Notes: generated by a model not told the origin, from the sequence alone. 64,000 bases of DNA from UBA4636 sp963650915 (GCA_963650915.1 CAVJMJ010000009.1:1-64000); one strand, 5' to 3'. Positions 1 through 9,510 are shown, numbered from the stretch's first letter. Numbers and translations are program-made.

Positions 1-447
1 CGTAGGCGTTAAGCAAACAGCACAGTGCGCTGTTTGTAGCCGTAGCCCGAGGCTTTAATAGCCGAGGCGGACGCGGCGCATAGCGACTGAGGAGGTTGGC
101 TATATAATATGCGTATCCTTGCGCGGCAACGCCGCCGGATCCTTCGACAGGCTCAGGATGACCTGACGGAAAGCCTTTACAAGGCATAAAAAAAATAGGC
201 ACAAAGCCTATTTCTTTTAAAATGTTTATCTCAACATGATGTTTTTAATATATTTGTTTTAATTGTTTTTTATTTCGATACGTTGTTGATATCAAAAAAT
301 GCGATATAGTATTTTAAATCTACATCACGCCACTGCAACTATTAGGTTGCAACGGTTTTTAAGATGTTGATAACCTTTAAACCATTGCGGGTGGGTTGTC
401 AATATTTAATTGTTTATATTTAAACCATTGCTGTTGGTTGTCTATAT
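1..447. other. Intergenic region at window start with repeats
   Basis: No convincing gene. The first 150 bases are richer in G+C than the rest. They contain an inverted repeat (CAAACAGC at about 14-21 pairing with GCTGTTTG at about 29-36) and, near 140-165, a motif reading CCTTCGACAGGCTCAGGATG that looks like a dispersed repeat; this could not be checked against the rest of the genome. Positions 377-451 hold two imperfect copies of a roughly 32-base unit ending in TATTTA that run into the MATE stop codon. Whether bases 1-120 belong to a gene outside the window cannot be told. Confidence 0.5.
188..217 (-). terminator. Intrinsic terminator, possibly bidirectional
   Basis: AAATAGGC and GCCTATTT form an 8-bp stem around a short loop. 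On the minus strand it is followed by eight T residues, on the plus strand by CTTTT. It lies about 230 bases beyond the MATE stop codon and is the first good terminator for that transcript. Confidence 0.6.
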
Positions 448-451
448 TTAA
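377..451. repeat. Imperfect direct repeat abutting the MATE stop codon
   Basis: Two copies of a roughly 32-base unit (377-408 and 420-451), both starting TTTAAACCATTGC and ending TATTTA on the plus strand, separated by 11 bases. Read on the minus strand, the unit nearest the gene starts with the final TAA of the MATE gene. This is one of several stop-codon-overlapping repeats in the window. Confidence 0.65.
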
Positions 452-1854
452 GCCGAGGCGGTGGATTGTTTTGCGGTGGATTTCTTTTCGTCTTTATTTA
501 GTTTGACAGCAAACCATATCCAGGCGACGACTAAGGTTATCAGCCAAGAAATCGGATAAAGCATGAACAAAAAGTACAACGAATGGTTAAGCGGGAATAT
601 AACGTATATCCAAAGAATTCTGAATAAACAGGTTCCGACTAGAACTATCATCATGGAAGTAATCGAATAGCCGATTCCGCGTAACGAATATGTCGCGATT
701 TCCATCATGCCGTCCAAAAAATATGTACCGGCAATCAAAATCAACCTTTCGTTGGCGTATTTTATTATCGTTTCGGTCTGCTCGGCACTCCCCGTTTGGT
801 TCATAAACACCTTGCAAAGGGGTTCGTGGAATAATATTGCTATCCAACCGACCAATGCAACCGTTACGGCAATAATTACCATGCTTTGCCCGTATAACTT
901 GCGTATCCTTTTGTAATCGCCCGCACCGAAGTTTTGACCTACCCCGGTCAAAGCGGTACTGCTGATACCTGAAATTACCGCGTAAATATACCCTTCAATT
1001 TGGCTCGATATCGACGATGCATTTACTACGTCGCTACCGAAATCGTTAACCGCCGATTGAAGTAATACGTTGGAAATGTTAAACAACGAATTTTGTATGC
1101 CTGTCGGAATGCCGAGCCTCAAAATTACTTTGAGTGAACCCCCGTCGATTTTCAATTTTTTAATGGATAAGGTTACGAAGCCCGTTGATTTACACAGCGT
1201 TATAACTACGAGGGTTGCAGATATCGCTTGAGATAATATCGTTGCGAGCGCAACACCCCTTACGCCCATTCCGAAGCAAACTACGGTTATAATGTTGACG
1301 ATGACGTTTACTATGCCCGCAATCGTGAGATACAGTAGCGGACGCTTTGTGTCCCCCGTCGAACGTAACATGGATGCACCGAAGTTGTACACCATCGTAA
1401 ACGGACAACCTATGCAAATTATTTCAAGATAGGCAGATGCGTCGTCAAGTTGCACGTCGGGCGTGCCCATAGCCGATAAAAGCGGTCTCGAAACGAAAAA
1501 ACCGAGCGTTCCGAGTACGAAACCCGCAATTAAACTTAAAACCATGCTCGTGTGCAAAATCTTTTCGCCGTATTCGGCGTTTTTTGCCCCGAACGCACTC
1601 GCCAAAACTACGCCCGCACCCACCGACAAACCTATTGCGAAATGGGTCAAAAGTGCGTTTAGAGAGCCCGTCGAACCGACGGCTCCGACGGCATCGTTTC
1701 CGACGAATTTTCCGACTACTATCATGTCGGCGGAATTGAATAAAAGTTGCAATATGGATGTCAATATAAGCGGTATCGCAAACGCCGCTATCTTGGGCAG
1801 CATATTGCCGTACGTCATATCTATTTCATGTGTTTTGTTGATTTTTGCGCTCAT
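448..1854 (-). CDS. MATE family multidrug/sodium efflux transporter
   Basis: A 468-aa polytopic membrane protein with about 12 hydrophobic segments arranged as two six-helix halves, the usual size and layout of MATE (NorM/DinF type) exporters. The N-terminal part has the family pattern PxIAAFAIPLILTSILQLLFN followed by ADMIVVG. MATE proteins export cationic drugs or metabolites in exchange for Na+ or H+; the substrate cannot be read from sequence. It is monocistronic. The ATG at 1854 has no clear Shine-Dalgarno sequence, and its leader is the unusual G-free (minus strand) low-complexity tract at 1865-2021. The lysine-rich cytoplasmic tail ends at a TAA that is also the first base block of a tandem duplication. 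Confidence 0.93.
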   Translation of the reverse strand: MSAKINKTHEIDMTYGNMLPKIAAFAIPLILTSILQLLFNSADMIVVGKFVGNDAVGAVGSTGSLNALLTHFAIGLSVGAGVVLASAFGAKNAEYGEKILHTSMVLSLIAGFVLGTLGFFVSRPLLSAMGTPDVQLDDASAYLEIICIGCPFTMVYNFGASMLRSTGDTKRPLLYLTIAGIVNVIVNIITVVCFGMGVRGVALATILSQAISATLVVITLCKSTGFVTLSIKKLKIDGGSLKVILRLGIPTGIQNSLFNISNVLLQSAVNDFGSDVVNASSISSQIEGYIYAVISGISSTALTGVGQNFGAGDYKRIRKLYGQSMVIIAVTVALVGWIAILFHEPLCKVFMNQTGSAEQTETIIKYANERLILIAGTYFLDGMMEIATYSLRGIGYSITSMMIVLVGTCLFRILWIYVIFPLNHSLYFLFMLYPISWLITLVVAWIWFAVKLNKDEKKSTAKQSTASA

Positions 1855-1864
1855 AAAAATTACG

Positions 1865-2021
1865 GATAAAATTTGTGTTGTGTTATTTTTGTTGATGTTG
1901 TTTTTTTGTTTTTGATGATGGTGTTTTTGGTGTTTTTGTTGGTGGTGTTTTTGGTGTTGTTATTTTTGTTATTTTTATTGGTGTTTTTATTGTTGTTTTT
2001 TTTGTTGTTGGTGGTAATTGT
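1865..2021. repeat. C-free GT-rich low-complexity tract
   Basis: About 155 bases of plus strand without a single C, made of runs of T interrupted by G, GG and GATG. On the minus strand, which carries the MATE mRNA leader, the tract is A/C-rich and free of G. It spans the sequence immediately upstream of the MATE start codon. The open frame that crosses it is low-complexity and not a gene. The rest of the gap (2022-2340) is AT-rich with several GCATTGCG-like words at 2220-2260 and no supported gene. Confidence 0.6.
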
Positions 2022-2343
2022 AGCGACGGCTACAATGCCGTCGAAAAAACGGTGATTGTAATTCTAATAAAAGAATTACAAATAAATTTAGAATTAAAGT
2101 AAAGCATATTCTAACACAGCAAAATACAATTTGCAAGTATTTTTCAACGGCGTTTAAAAAATCGTTTGCGTAACTATTTTAAGACGGTTTTTTAGTATTT
2201 TTTAAAGCATTTCGGGTGATGCATTGCGATTTGCATTGCGTATTACATTGGGTTTTGCGGTGCAATTTATATTGATTTTACCACAAACTTAAAAAAATTT
2301 TTGCCGTAAATATAGAATGTTTTTGGCAATGAATATAACAAAC

Positions 2344-2371
2344 GCGCGCTTTCATAAACTTGAAAGCGCGC
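2344..2371 (-). terminator. Strong hairpin downstream of the two-component operon
   Basis: GCGCGCTTTCA pairs with TGAAAGCGCGC to give a perfect long stem 15 bases beyond the stop of the membrane protein. The T tract on the minus strand is weak (GTTTGTTAT), so termination is inferred from position and stem strength. Confidence 0.55.
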
Positions 2372-2385
2372 AAAAAGTAGATTTT

Positions 2386-3435
2386 TTAAGCATCTATAAA
2401 AACGTTTTTCGGTGGTTCTTCGTCAAAAGAATAATTTAATATTTTTATCAATATATAGAAAGAAACCGCAAAAGACAAGAACTTTAAGCCGACGTTGAAA
2501 TAAATTTGAGAGGTATCTACGAAGGCTAAAATGTTCAAAATCGTTATCAATAAAACCAATAGATACATTGACTTCGGTATTGAATTTTTTTTCTTTTTGT
2601 AATCAATTAAGTAATATACGAGATAGGCGTATACCGTACCCCAACACGAATACATCAAGGGCAACAGTATGTAGTCGTAAACAAGATTTTTTAATACGCT
2701 ACGCATACTGAGCGACAACATTTGGTCGTTATATATGATTACTTTTAAGGAGTAAAAAGTATCGTCGTCGATTGCACCCGATACGAAAAGTTTTGAAAAA
2801 CTTTTGGTAAAGCACTCGCAAATTACATAACCCATTACGAGGAATGCCACGATAACAAAATAATCCCTAACCGTTTTGCCTTGGAAAAAGTTTGCGGCAA
2901 CGAAAATAGCGACAAACATTACCAAGTTGGAAACGATCGGCAAAAGAATACTGTTGACGATAATCGTTGACGTCAATAAGCGTGAAAGCCACGACATAAG
3001 TTGAGAGGTAAACACGTAAATAATCGCCCCGATAAGTGTAAGCACCAAAAGTTTGCCGAGGGGCTTACTTACGCCGATTGCAAACTCAAAATAAAATATC
3101 AGTATAAAAATGGGAACCGCAAGGGAAAGAAATATAAGCGCGGACGGTATAAATACCGCTTTATCGATAAAATACCACATCGCAACGAATAAAGCGGACA
3201 AAAAGATGTTGATGATAAAAGATCTCATCGTTCCCGTTAAATCGGGCAGAACCGCGCCCTTGGACGGATATATCGACGCCTTATCTTGCTTGAAATTGGC
3301 AATAAACGCCGAAAATATCGTCGGCTTCTTTTTTATGGGGGGGTTTTCTTCGACCTTGGCTTCTATGACCGACAGCGAAGCGTTTTCTTCTTTTTTTCCG
3401 TCATAAAGAGACAATTTATCAAACTTGTTCATCAT
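2386..3435 (-). CDS. Polytopic membrane protein of unknown function, third gene of a two-component operon
   Basis: About 349 aa from the ATG at 3435 (a second ATG follows immediately; a TTG at 3444 is also in frame). The first 80 residues are hydrophilic and lysine-rich. The remainder has roughly eight hydrophobic segments and an acidic C-terminus. I do not recognise the family; there is no CPBP or PrsW glutamate motif. The start lies inside the histidine kinase gene (overlap of about 17 bases), which suggests translational coupling. It could be the sensed or regulated partner of the kinase, but that is only positional inference. Confidence 0.75.
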   Translation of the reverse strand: MMNKFDKLSLYDGKKEENASLSVIEAKVEENPPIKKKPTIFSAFIANFKQDKASIYPSKGAVLPDLTGTMRSFIINIFLSALFVAMWYFIDKAVFIPSALIFLSLAVPIFILIFYFEFAIGVSKPLGKLLVLTLIGAIIYVFTSQLMSWLSRLLTSTIIVNSILLPIVSNLVMFVAIFVAANFFQGKTVRDYFVIVAFLVMGYVICECFTKSFSKLFVSGAIDDDTFYSLKVIIYNDQMLSLSMRSVLKNLVYDYILLPLMYSCWGTVYAYLVYYLIDYKKKKNSIPKSMYLLVLLITILNILAFVDTSQIYFNVGLKFLSFAVSFYILIKILNYSFDEEPPKNVFIDA

Positions 3436-4978
3436 ACGCCACAAATTCTACAAAGAAATTACTCCCTACGTCTTTTTCGCTCATGACGCCGAACTTCAGG
3501 TTGTGACCTTCGAGTATCGTTTTAACTATCGATAGCCCTAAACCGGTACCCTTTATCGGGCGCTGATGAGTGTCCGCATACCTGTAATATTTATTCCAGA
3601 TAGTCGGTAATTTTTCCTCGGAAATCCCCTTCCCGGAGTCAATCGTTTCAAATAAAATAATCGAACCTTTGCGTTTAAGCCTTACGCTTATCGTTTTGTC
3701 TTCACCGGTATAGTTTATGGAATTACCGATAAGATTATAAAAGACTTGCTCGATTTGCTTTCTGTCGCATAACGTATACAAATCTTTTTCGACATCGGTT
3801 AAAATAGTGAAACCGTTGTTTTCGGCAAAATCGGTCATTCTAAATAGCACGGTTTCCAAAACTTCGGATAAATTTATAACCTTCAAGTCGGGCATGTTCA
3901 TGCCGTTTTGTAGTTTGCTTAAATCCAAAATATCGTTAACGAGCATCGTTAATCTGTCTGCCTCGTCGATAATGACTTTGGTGTGCATATCACGCTTTGC
4001 TTTGTTATCGCCGGATATATCCCTAATCATTTCGGCGTAAGCCTTTATCATCGTTAGCGGTGTTTTAAGGTCGTGCGATACGTTTGCGAGAAGATCTCTT
4101 TGCAAAACGCTCGTTTGAGCAATTCCGTCTTTCGCATAGTTAAGTGCGTCTGCAAGTTCGGATAATTCTTGGAAATCGCTTCCGACGAAAGTAACGTCGT
4201 TATCGCCGTTTGCCCATTTTTTAGCCGTTTTAGACATTTTGTCAATGGGCTTGGATAATTTAATGGCAAGATACAACGCAACGAAAAAGGATATGGCAAT
4301 TACTATCAACGAATCGATTATAAGTTGTGACTGAATTACGTTCAGCGTTTCGGTAATCGAATTCAAAGTGCTTATAAGCACCAAGTAGCCGTCGACTTTG
4401 GAATTGGATACCTTCGTGACAAAGTAAAAGTAACCGCCGTTTGTCGATGAACTTTCCATATCGCAAAGGTAGTTGGACTTTGACAAATTAAATTGCGTTA
4501 TTACGTTTTGTATATCGGGAAAATAATCTTGCTTCGCCCCGTCAGTAGCGTCGGTTGCGCCAAGTCCGCCGTTTGCAGTGCCGTTGCCGTTTGCACCGTT
4601 TGCCGAATTTGCGTTATTTTGGTTATTCGCGTTAGACTTCGAGGAAAAATAATCCACGCAAGCGGCGGGGATACTTTTCGCAACAAGTTTACGTTCGTTA
4701 TCGTAACGCGCGACATAGGTAAAAACGCCCGCCTCGTTTGCCGATATTGCGGACGCAAGCCAAGTAGACACCAACGAATCGGTTACTTCGTCTTCGGTAT
4801 TCATGCTTGCCGAAAGTTCTTCGCCGATTTGCTTCATCGATGCAAGTTTCCTTTGCTGATAGACGGTGTCGAAAAGCAAAATCTGAAAAACCCATACAAT
4901 CGTTACGATTAGCAAAGCAAAAACGACGAGGTAAAACCAAATCGTATACTTCAATTTGGCTAAAATTTTCGGTTTCAT
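3419..4978 (-). CDS. Sensor histidine kinase
   Basis: A 519-aa membrane kinase of the EnvZ/PhoR type. TM1 is at about 12-36, an extracytoplasmic region follows to about 218, and TM2 at 219-240 leads into a HAMP-like stretch. The DHp H-box reads NVSHDLKTPL with phospho-acceptor His302. The ATPase has the N-box (NLIGNSINY), G1 (DSGKGI) and G2 (GTGLGLSIVK). It phosphorylates the response regulator whose gene it overlaps by 4 bases. Residues 113-147 of the sensor domain are a low-complexity run of Asn, Ala, Gly and Ser, probably a flexible linker. The signal is unknown. Confidence 0.93.
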   Translation of the reverse strand: MKPKILAKLKYTIWFYLVVFALLIVTIVWVFQILLFDTVYQQRKLASMKQIGEELSASMNTEDEVTDSLVSTWLASAISANEAGVFTYVARYDNERKLVAKSIPAACVDYFSSKSNANNQNNANSANGANGNGTANGGLGATDATDGAKQDYFPDIQNVITQFNLSKSNYLCDMESSSTNGGYFYFVTKVSNSKVDGYLVLISTLNSITETLNVIQSQLIIDSLIVIAISFFVALYLAIKLSKPIDKMSKTAKKWANGDNDVTFVGSDFQELSELADALNYAKDGIAQTSVLQRDLLANVSHDLKTPLTMIKAYAEMIRDISGDNKAKRDMHTKVIIDEADRLTMLVNDILDLSKLQNGMNMPDLKVINLSEVLETVLFRMTDFAENNGFTILTDVEKDLYTLCDRKQIEQVFYNLIGNSINYTGEDKTISVRLKRKGSIILFETIDSGKGISEEKLPTIWNKYYRYADTHQRPIKGTGLGLSIVKTILEGHNLKFGVMSEKDVGSNFFVEFVAYDEQV

Positions 4979-5646
4979 GCTTCGAATTTATAGCCCATTC
5001 CGCGTAACGTTATAATAAATTTCTTGTATTCTTTAAGTCTGCTTCTTAAAGTCTTGATGTGGGTATCTACGGTACGATCGTCGCCGTAAAAATCAAAGCC
5101 CCATACGTCGGACAAAAGTTTTTCACGCGATAACGCAATGCCTTTATTGGTTACCATGTAGAACAAAAGCTCGTATTCCTTGGGGGTAAGGTCGATCTTT
5201 TCGCCGTCAACCAAAACGTTTCTACCCTTCATATCGACTTCCAAGCCTTCGAATTTCATAACTTCGCTTCTCAAAAGGTCGTCGTTTCTCTGTTTGCGTT
5301 TGATAACGGCGGCAACCCTTGCCATAACTTCTTTCGGCGAGAAAGGCTTAACTACGTAATCGTCGATACCGAGTTCGAAACCGAAAAGTTTGTCGTATTC
5401 TTCGTTTCTTGCGGAAAGCATAATGACGGGGATGTCGGCAATCTTTTTGATTTCTTTTACAGCGGAAAACCCGTCGAGTTTGGGCATCATGATGTCCATT
5501 ATAACAAGGTCGTATTTGTTTTCACGGCACTTTTTAATGGCATCCATACCGTCTTCGGCTTCGTCGGTTTCGTAACCTTCGAATTCAGCGTATTCGCATA
5601 ATACTTTGCGAATCATTTCTTCATCGTCAACTATAAGTAACTTCAT
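4975..5646 (-). CDS. OmpR/PhoB-family response regulator
   Basis: A 223-aa two-domain regulator. The receiver has the acidic pair D7/D8, phospho-acceptor D51 in VIMDIMMPK, and the conserved lysine in VVKPFSP. The C-terminal winged helix contains the usual LTPKEYELL and VDTHIKTLRSRLK patterns. The ATG follows a perfect AGGAGG. It is the first gene of the operon regulator, kinase, membrane protein. Targets are unknown. Confidence 0.95.
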   Translation of the reverse strand: MKLLIVDDEEMIRKVLCEYAEFEGYETDEAEDGMDAIKKCRENKYDLVIMDIMMPKLDGFSAVKEIKKIADIPVIMLSARNEEYDKLFGFELGIDDYVVKPFSPKEVMARVAAVIKRKQRNDDLLRSEVMKFEGLEVDMKGRNVLVDGEKIDLTPKEYELLFYMVTNKGIALSREKLLSDVWGFDFYGDDRTVDTHIKTLRSRLKEYKKFIITLRGMGYKFEA

Positions 5647-6074
5647 AATATCCTCCTAAAGTTAAAACGCATTTTTTATCCCGCAAGCAAAATCATCGCT
5701 CGCTTCTTAGTAATATAGCACACAAAAACAATAAATAATCGCTTTAATGTGATAATAATGAAAAAAATTGCCGTCTTACTTTTAATTTTGTTAATTTTTT
5801 ATCGGTTTGATTAAAAGTGTCTAAATTAGTTAAATATTTCAAATTCAATCCGTAATTCCGTTCAAAATAAATCAAACGAAAAGTTTAAATTGCTTCGATT
5901 GTAAAGTTCGAAAGCGTTTCGATTGTAAAGTTCGAAAGCGTTTCGATTGTAATTTCGGAAAAATCTAATAAAGTCACAAAACAATATTTAAAAAAAATCA
6001 AATATAGTCACAAAACGATTTATCCGTTAGCAATCGTTTTCGTTTGAAAAGAATGCTTTTTTTAAAGAATTTTA
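5647..6074. other. Intergenic region with a 24-bp tandem repeat
   Basis: Upstream region of the two-component operon and downstream region of the peptidase E-like gene. No ORF with a ribosome binding site was found. It holds 2.6 copies of a 24-base unit (TTCGATTGTAAAGTTCGAAA plus GCGT) at 5894-5957. Two AGTCACAAAAC words lie at about 5970-6020. A convincing promoter for the response regulator could not be picked. Confidence 0.55.
5894..5957. repeat. 24-bp tandem repeat, about 2.6 copies
   Basis: Copies at 5894-5917 and 5918-5941 are identical, with a partial third at 5942-5957. Each unit contains the short palindrome TTCGAA. Confidence 0.8.
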
Positions 6075-6785
6075 TCAAATCGAGGTTTTTTCGATAACGA
6101 ATTTTTCGATAGTCCCCGAATTGTTTCTTAAAACGTAACCGTTACCGCCCGCACTCAGCGAACCTTGCAACTTTTCGTTTTTGAAAACTATTGCGGAAAG
6201 ATTTTCTATTGCGTAGGCTTCTAAAATGTCGTTATCGATAATCGTTTTGTCGAAATCCACCTTTCTGTCGTCGTAATGGGGGCAACAAGTCCCCTCTAAA
6301 ATATCCAGCCCGTTATATAGCGAATAATTGTCGTTACCTGTAACGCTTTCGCTGTCGGTGTACATTGTCGTAAACCAACAAATCGCACCCGCGGACAAAC
6401 CGCAAAGCATCGTTCCGCGTTTATAAGCGTTTACGATAAGTTCGAGCATGCCCGATTGTTTCCACTTTTCAAGCATGAAAACGGTGTCGCCTCCGCCTAC
6501 GTAAATGAAATCGGCTTTTTCGATTTTTTCGGATATTTTTTCAATATTCATCTCGTTATAACATATCAAAGCACAATCGGCTTTAATGTCGAATTCGCTT
6601 GTATACGTTTTTCTGAAACTGTTAAAATAGGGCATGCTGTCGTGACTTGCCGTTCCGATAAAAAGCCCCATCGGTCTATGGTCGCAACAACTTTTTATAT
6701 AGTTTGCAATTTGTCTGTCGATATCGAGGGTTTGCTTACTTTTAAGTTCGCCACCGCCTAACGCAACAATAATTCTGTCTTTCAT
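6075..6785 (-). CDS. Peptidase E-like (S51) serine peptidase
   Basis: A 236-aa protein of the class I glutamine-amidotransferase-like fold, S51 branch (PepE/YgaJ-like). The nucleophile elbow is GLSAGAICW with Ser131, and the following conserved histidine is probably His170 in CPHYDD. An upstream GGGDT motif matches the family. S51 enzymes cleave N-terminal Asp-Xaa dipeptides or degrade cyanophycin; which applies here is unknown. It is the last gene of the run from mnmE and cca, 23 bases after cca. Confidence 0.85.
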   Translation of the reverse strand: MKDRIIVALGGGELKSKQTLDIDRQIANYIKSCCDHRPMGLFIGTASHDSMPYFNSFRKTYTSEFDIKADCALICYNEMNIEKISEKIEKADFIYVGGGDTVFMLEKWKQSGMLELIVNAYKRGTMLCGLSAGAICWFTTMYTDSESVTGNDNYSLYNGLDILEGTCCPHYDDRKVDFDKTIIDNDILEAYAIENLSAIVFKNEKLQGSLSAGGNGYVLRNNSGTIEKFVIEKTSI

Positions 6786-6808
6786 AATAATTTATAAAAT
6801 AAGGCTTT

Positions 6809-8149
6809 TTATCGAGTATTTTTGAGGTTTTTATATAAAATATCGGCACGTTTTAAAAGTGCTTCGCGCTCGTTTTCAAGTTTTCCTAAAACTACTTCGT
6901 CAAGCAAATTTTCCAAAATATAACCAATGTCTTTTCCGCAAACATTCATTGCAAGCAAATCGTCGCCGTTTATCTTTAAGTCGGATAGATATATAGGTAA
7001 ACGCCTATCCATTATATCGTCCAGATAATACTTTAACTGCTTTACGCCCGAAACAAACCTTCTTATCCCGTAACTCGAATGAGCAAAATTATCGGCTTCT
7101 TTTAAATAATATAAATCAATCGTCGCCTCTAATCCGTTTTGGCGAACGTACTTAACGACGTCGTATTCGCTGTCGGAAATTTCTCTGTCGTGGTTGACTA
7201 TCAGCGTTAAAACTTCCTTTTTCAGTTTTGACGGAAATTTTAATCTCGTAAGTATCGGCTCGGCAATTTCTCCCGATCTTTCCATATGCCCCGTGGTGTG
7301 TCCGTACCCGTCTGCACCGAAATAAAAGCAATCTGGCTTACCTATATCGTGTAACAAAAGCGCCCACATAATCTGAGGCGTTCTTCTTTTGCAAACTTTT
7401 AACGCAATGAGAGTGTGATTGAAAACGTCGTGATCGTGCGATAAGCTATACTGATTAAAACCGTCGGTTTTTCTGAGTTCGGGTATAATTTCAAACAAAA
7501 TCTCTTTCGATTGATAAAAGGCTTCCGAAACGTACTTGCCTACTACCGCTTTATTAAGTTCGGAATATATCCTCTCGGCGGAAACGTTTTTAAGAAGACT
7601 TTTGTTTTTAAGCATCGCCTTAAAAGTTTCGTCCTCTATTTTAAAACCGTATTGAGCGCAAAATCTAACTGCCCGCAATATTCTCAAAGCGTCTTCCGAA
7701 AAACGCTTGTCGGGGTCGCCGACGGCGCGTATAATGCGATTATTCAGGTCGGTTTTTCCGTCGAAATAATCAATGATTTTTCCGTCAACGGCGTACGCCA
7801 TGGCGTTTACGGTAAAATCACGCCGAGTAAGATCGTCTTTTAAAGTAGACACGAAAGTAACCGAATCGGGCTTTCTGTGGTCGCTATACGCCCCGTCGCT
7901 ACGAAAAGTCGTAACCTCGTACACCTTTTTATCAACGAGAACGCCTACCGTTCCGTGCTTTTCGCCGATTTTAAGTACGGGATAATCGAAAAAGACTTTT
8001 TCTATTTCATCGGGCGTCGCATTCGTCGTAATATCGTAATCGTAAACGGGAAGATTCAACAATTCGTTTCTTACCGCACCGCCTACGACGTAAGCCTCGT
8101 AGCCGTTGTCGTTAAGTCGTTTTAAAAGGATTAACGCTACCTTTTCCAT
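6809..8149 (-). CDS. cca: CCA-adding tRNA nucleotidyltransferase
   Basis: A 446-aa class II nucleotidyltransferase with an HD domain. The nucleotide-binding motif GGAVRNELL is followed by the catalytic YDYDI (DxD), then RRDFTVNAMAY, and the flexible-loop region with ALRILRAVRF. The HD motif LLHDIGKP lies in the C-terminal half. It builds or repairs the CCA end of tRNAs. The start codon lies only 3 bases beyond the mnmE stop, so coupled translation is likely. The three tRNAs in this window already encode CCA, so here the role would mainly be repair. Confidence 0.93.
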   Translation of the reverse strand: MEKVALILLKRLNDNGYEAYVVGGAVRNELLNLPVYDYDITTNATPDEIEKVFFDYPVLKIGEKHGTVGVLVDKKVYEVTTFRSDGAYSDHRKPDSVTFVSTLKDDLTRRDFTVNAMAYAVDGKIIDYFDGKTDLNNRIIRAVGDPDKRFSEDALRILRAVRFCAQYGFKIEDETFKAMLKNKSLLKNVSAERIYSELNKAVVGKYVSEAFYQSKEILFEIIPELRKTDGFNQYSLSHDHDVFNHTLIALKVCKRRTPQIMWALLLHDIGKPDCFYFGADGYGHTTGHMERSGEIAEPILTRLKFPSKLKKEVLTLIVNHDREISDSEYDVVKYVRQNGLEATIDLYYLKEADNFAHSSYGIRRFVSGVKQLKYYLDDIMDRRLPIYLSDLKINGDDLLAMNVCGKDIGYILENLLDEVVLGKLENEREALLKRADILYKNLKNTR

Positions 8150-8152
8150 AAA

Positions 8153-9496
8153 CTATTTACCCACGCAGAATTTAGAAAAAATTTCGTCGATAACGTTCTC
8201 GTCGGCGGTTTCACCGCTTATAAGACCTAAGGATATCAAAGCGTCCCTTATGTCGACGGTTAATATATCGAGGGGATCTCTACCTATTGCCGAAATGGCT
8301 TTATCCAAAGATTTTACCGAAGAAGAAAGTGCCTCGTAATGCCTTCTTTCGACTAAATAATCGCCGTCGAAATTAAAGGAACTAAGTCCTGACTTATCGT
8401 AAATTGCCTTTTTCAATTCTTCTATACCCTCGCCCGTTTTTGCGGAAACTGCAAAATCGTAATCGATAAAGGCTGATTTTTTATCTTCGTCGCACTTATT
8501 CAAAACTTTAATAAGATTCTTATCTTTTACGAGATCGTAAACCTCTTCGTCGGCGTAATTAAAATCTGTAGAACCGTCAACTATGAAGACGACGACGTCG
8601 GCGGTTTCGATTGCCTTTTTAGAACGCTCTATACCGAGTTTTTCGACGGTATTGTCGGATTCTCGTATGCCGGCGGTATCGAAAAAATTAAACCTTACCC
8701 CTTCGATTTCTATAGTTCCTTCAACGACGTCTCTCGTCGTACCTTCTATAGAAGTCACTATCGCTTTATCGCAACGCAAAATCGAATTAAGCACCGAACT
8801 CTTGCCGACGTTAGGTTTACCGCACAGGCAAACACTCACTCCGCCGTAGGCTTTCGACCCGATTTTGTAACTATCGGAAAGTTTGAGTATATCGTTTTTT
8901 ACGATAGTCAAACGATTTTTAACATCGTCAAGTTCGGCTTGCTCAATATCTTCTTCGGGGTAATCTATATTTGCGTCGATAAGTGCCAAAACGTAGGTTA
9001 ACTCGTCTTGATCGAACTTTATGCGTTTAAATAAATTCTCGCGGTAAAGATAATAACCGGCTTTTGCCTCTGCCACGCTTTGAGAATTTATCATGTCTAT
9101 AAGCCCCTCGCATGAGGAAAGGGATAACTTGCCGTTTAAAAAGGCACGTTTGGTAAACTCTCCCCGTTCGGCAAGTCTTGCGCCGTTATTCAAGCAATTT
9201 TCCAAAATTCCTTTGGTAATTGCCGAACCGCCGTGGCAATGAAATTCCACCATGTCCTCGCCGGTGTAACTTTTCGGACCTTTAAAATAAACGCACATGC
9301 CGAAATCTTTAAAGGAACCTGCGTCTATCGTGCCGACGTAAAGTTTATACGGCTCGAAATCGTAAACGTCGGTCGATTTACAACGGAACATTTTTTTTGC
9401 TATATCGAGCGGTGAAGAACCGCTTATTCTTATTATCGCAACCCCGCTCGGTTGCATTGCGGTCGAAATTGCCGCAATATTTTCTTCTTGAATCAA
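8153..9496 (-). CDS. mnmE: tRNA modification GTPase MnmE
   Basis: 447 aa. The N-terminal formyl-THF-binding domain starts with ENIAAISTAM and contains the RISG motif. The G domain in the C-terminal half has P-loop GKPNVGKSS, DTAG and NKCD. The protein ends in the conserved FCVGK, where the invariant cysteine sits. With MnmG it installs the (carboxymethyl)aminomethyl group on U34 of tRNAs. The start is a TTG at 9496; the next in-frame candidates would remove conserved N-terminal residues. mnmG is not in this window, so the usual mnmE-mnmG pairing is absent locally. Confidence 0.95.
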   Translation of the reverse strand: MIQEENIAAISTAMQPSGVAIIRISGSSPLDIAKKMFRCKSTDVYDFEPYKLYVGTIDAGSFKDFGMCVYFKGPKSYTGEDMVEFHCHGGSAITKGILENCLNNGARLAERGEFTKRAFLNGKLSLSSCEGLIDMINSQSVAEAKAGYYLYRENLFKRIKFDQDELTYVLALIDANIDYPEEDIEQAELDDVKNRLTIVKNDILKLSDSYKIGSKAYGGVSVCLCGKPNVGKSSVLNSILRCDKAIVTSIEGTTRDVVEGTIEIEGVRFNFFDTAGIRESDNTVEKLGIERSKKAIETADVVVFIVDGSTDFNYADEEVYDLVKDKNLIKVLNKCDEDKKSAFIDYDFAVSAKTGEGIEELKKAIYDKSGLSSFNFDGDYLVERRHYEALSSSVKSLDKAISAIGRDPLDILTVDIRDALISLGLISGETADENVIDEIFSKFCVGK

Positions 9497-9510
9497 AGCG
9501 AATTTATCCT

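Noticed and set aside
1873..2055. 60-aa hydrophobic ORF in the GT-rich tract
   Set aside because: Low-complexity T/G runs automatically encode Leu, Val and Phe; no ribosome binding site or family.
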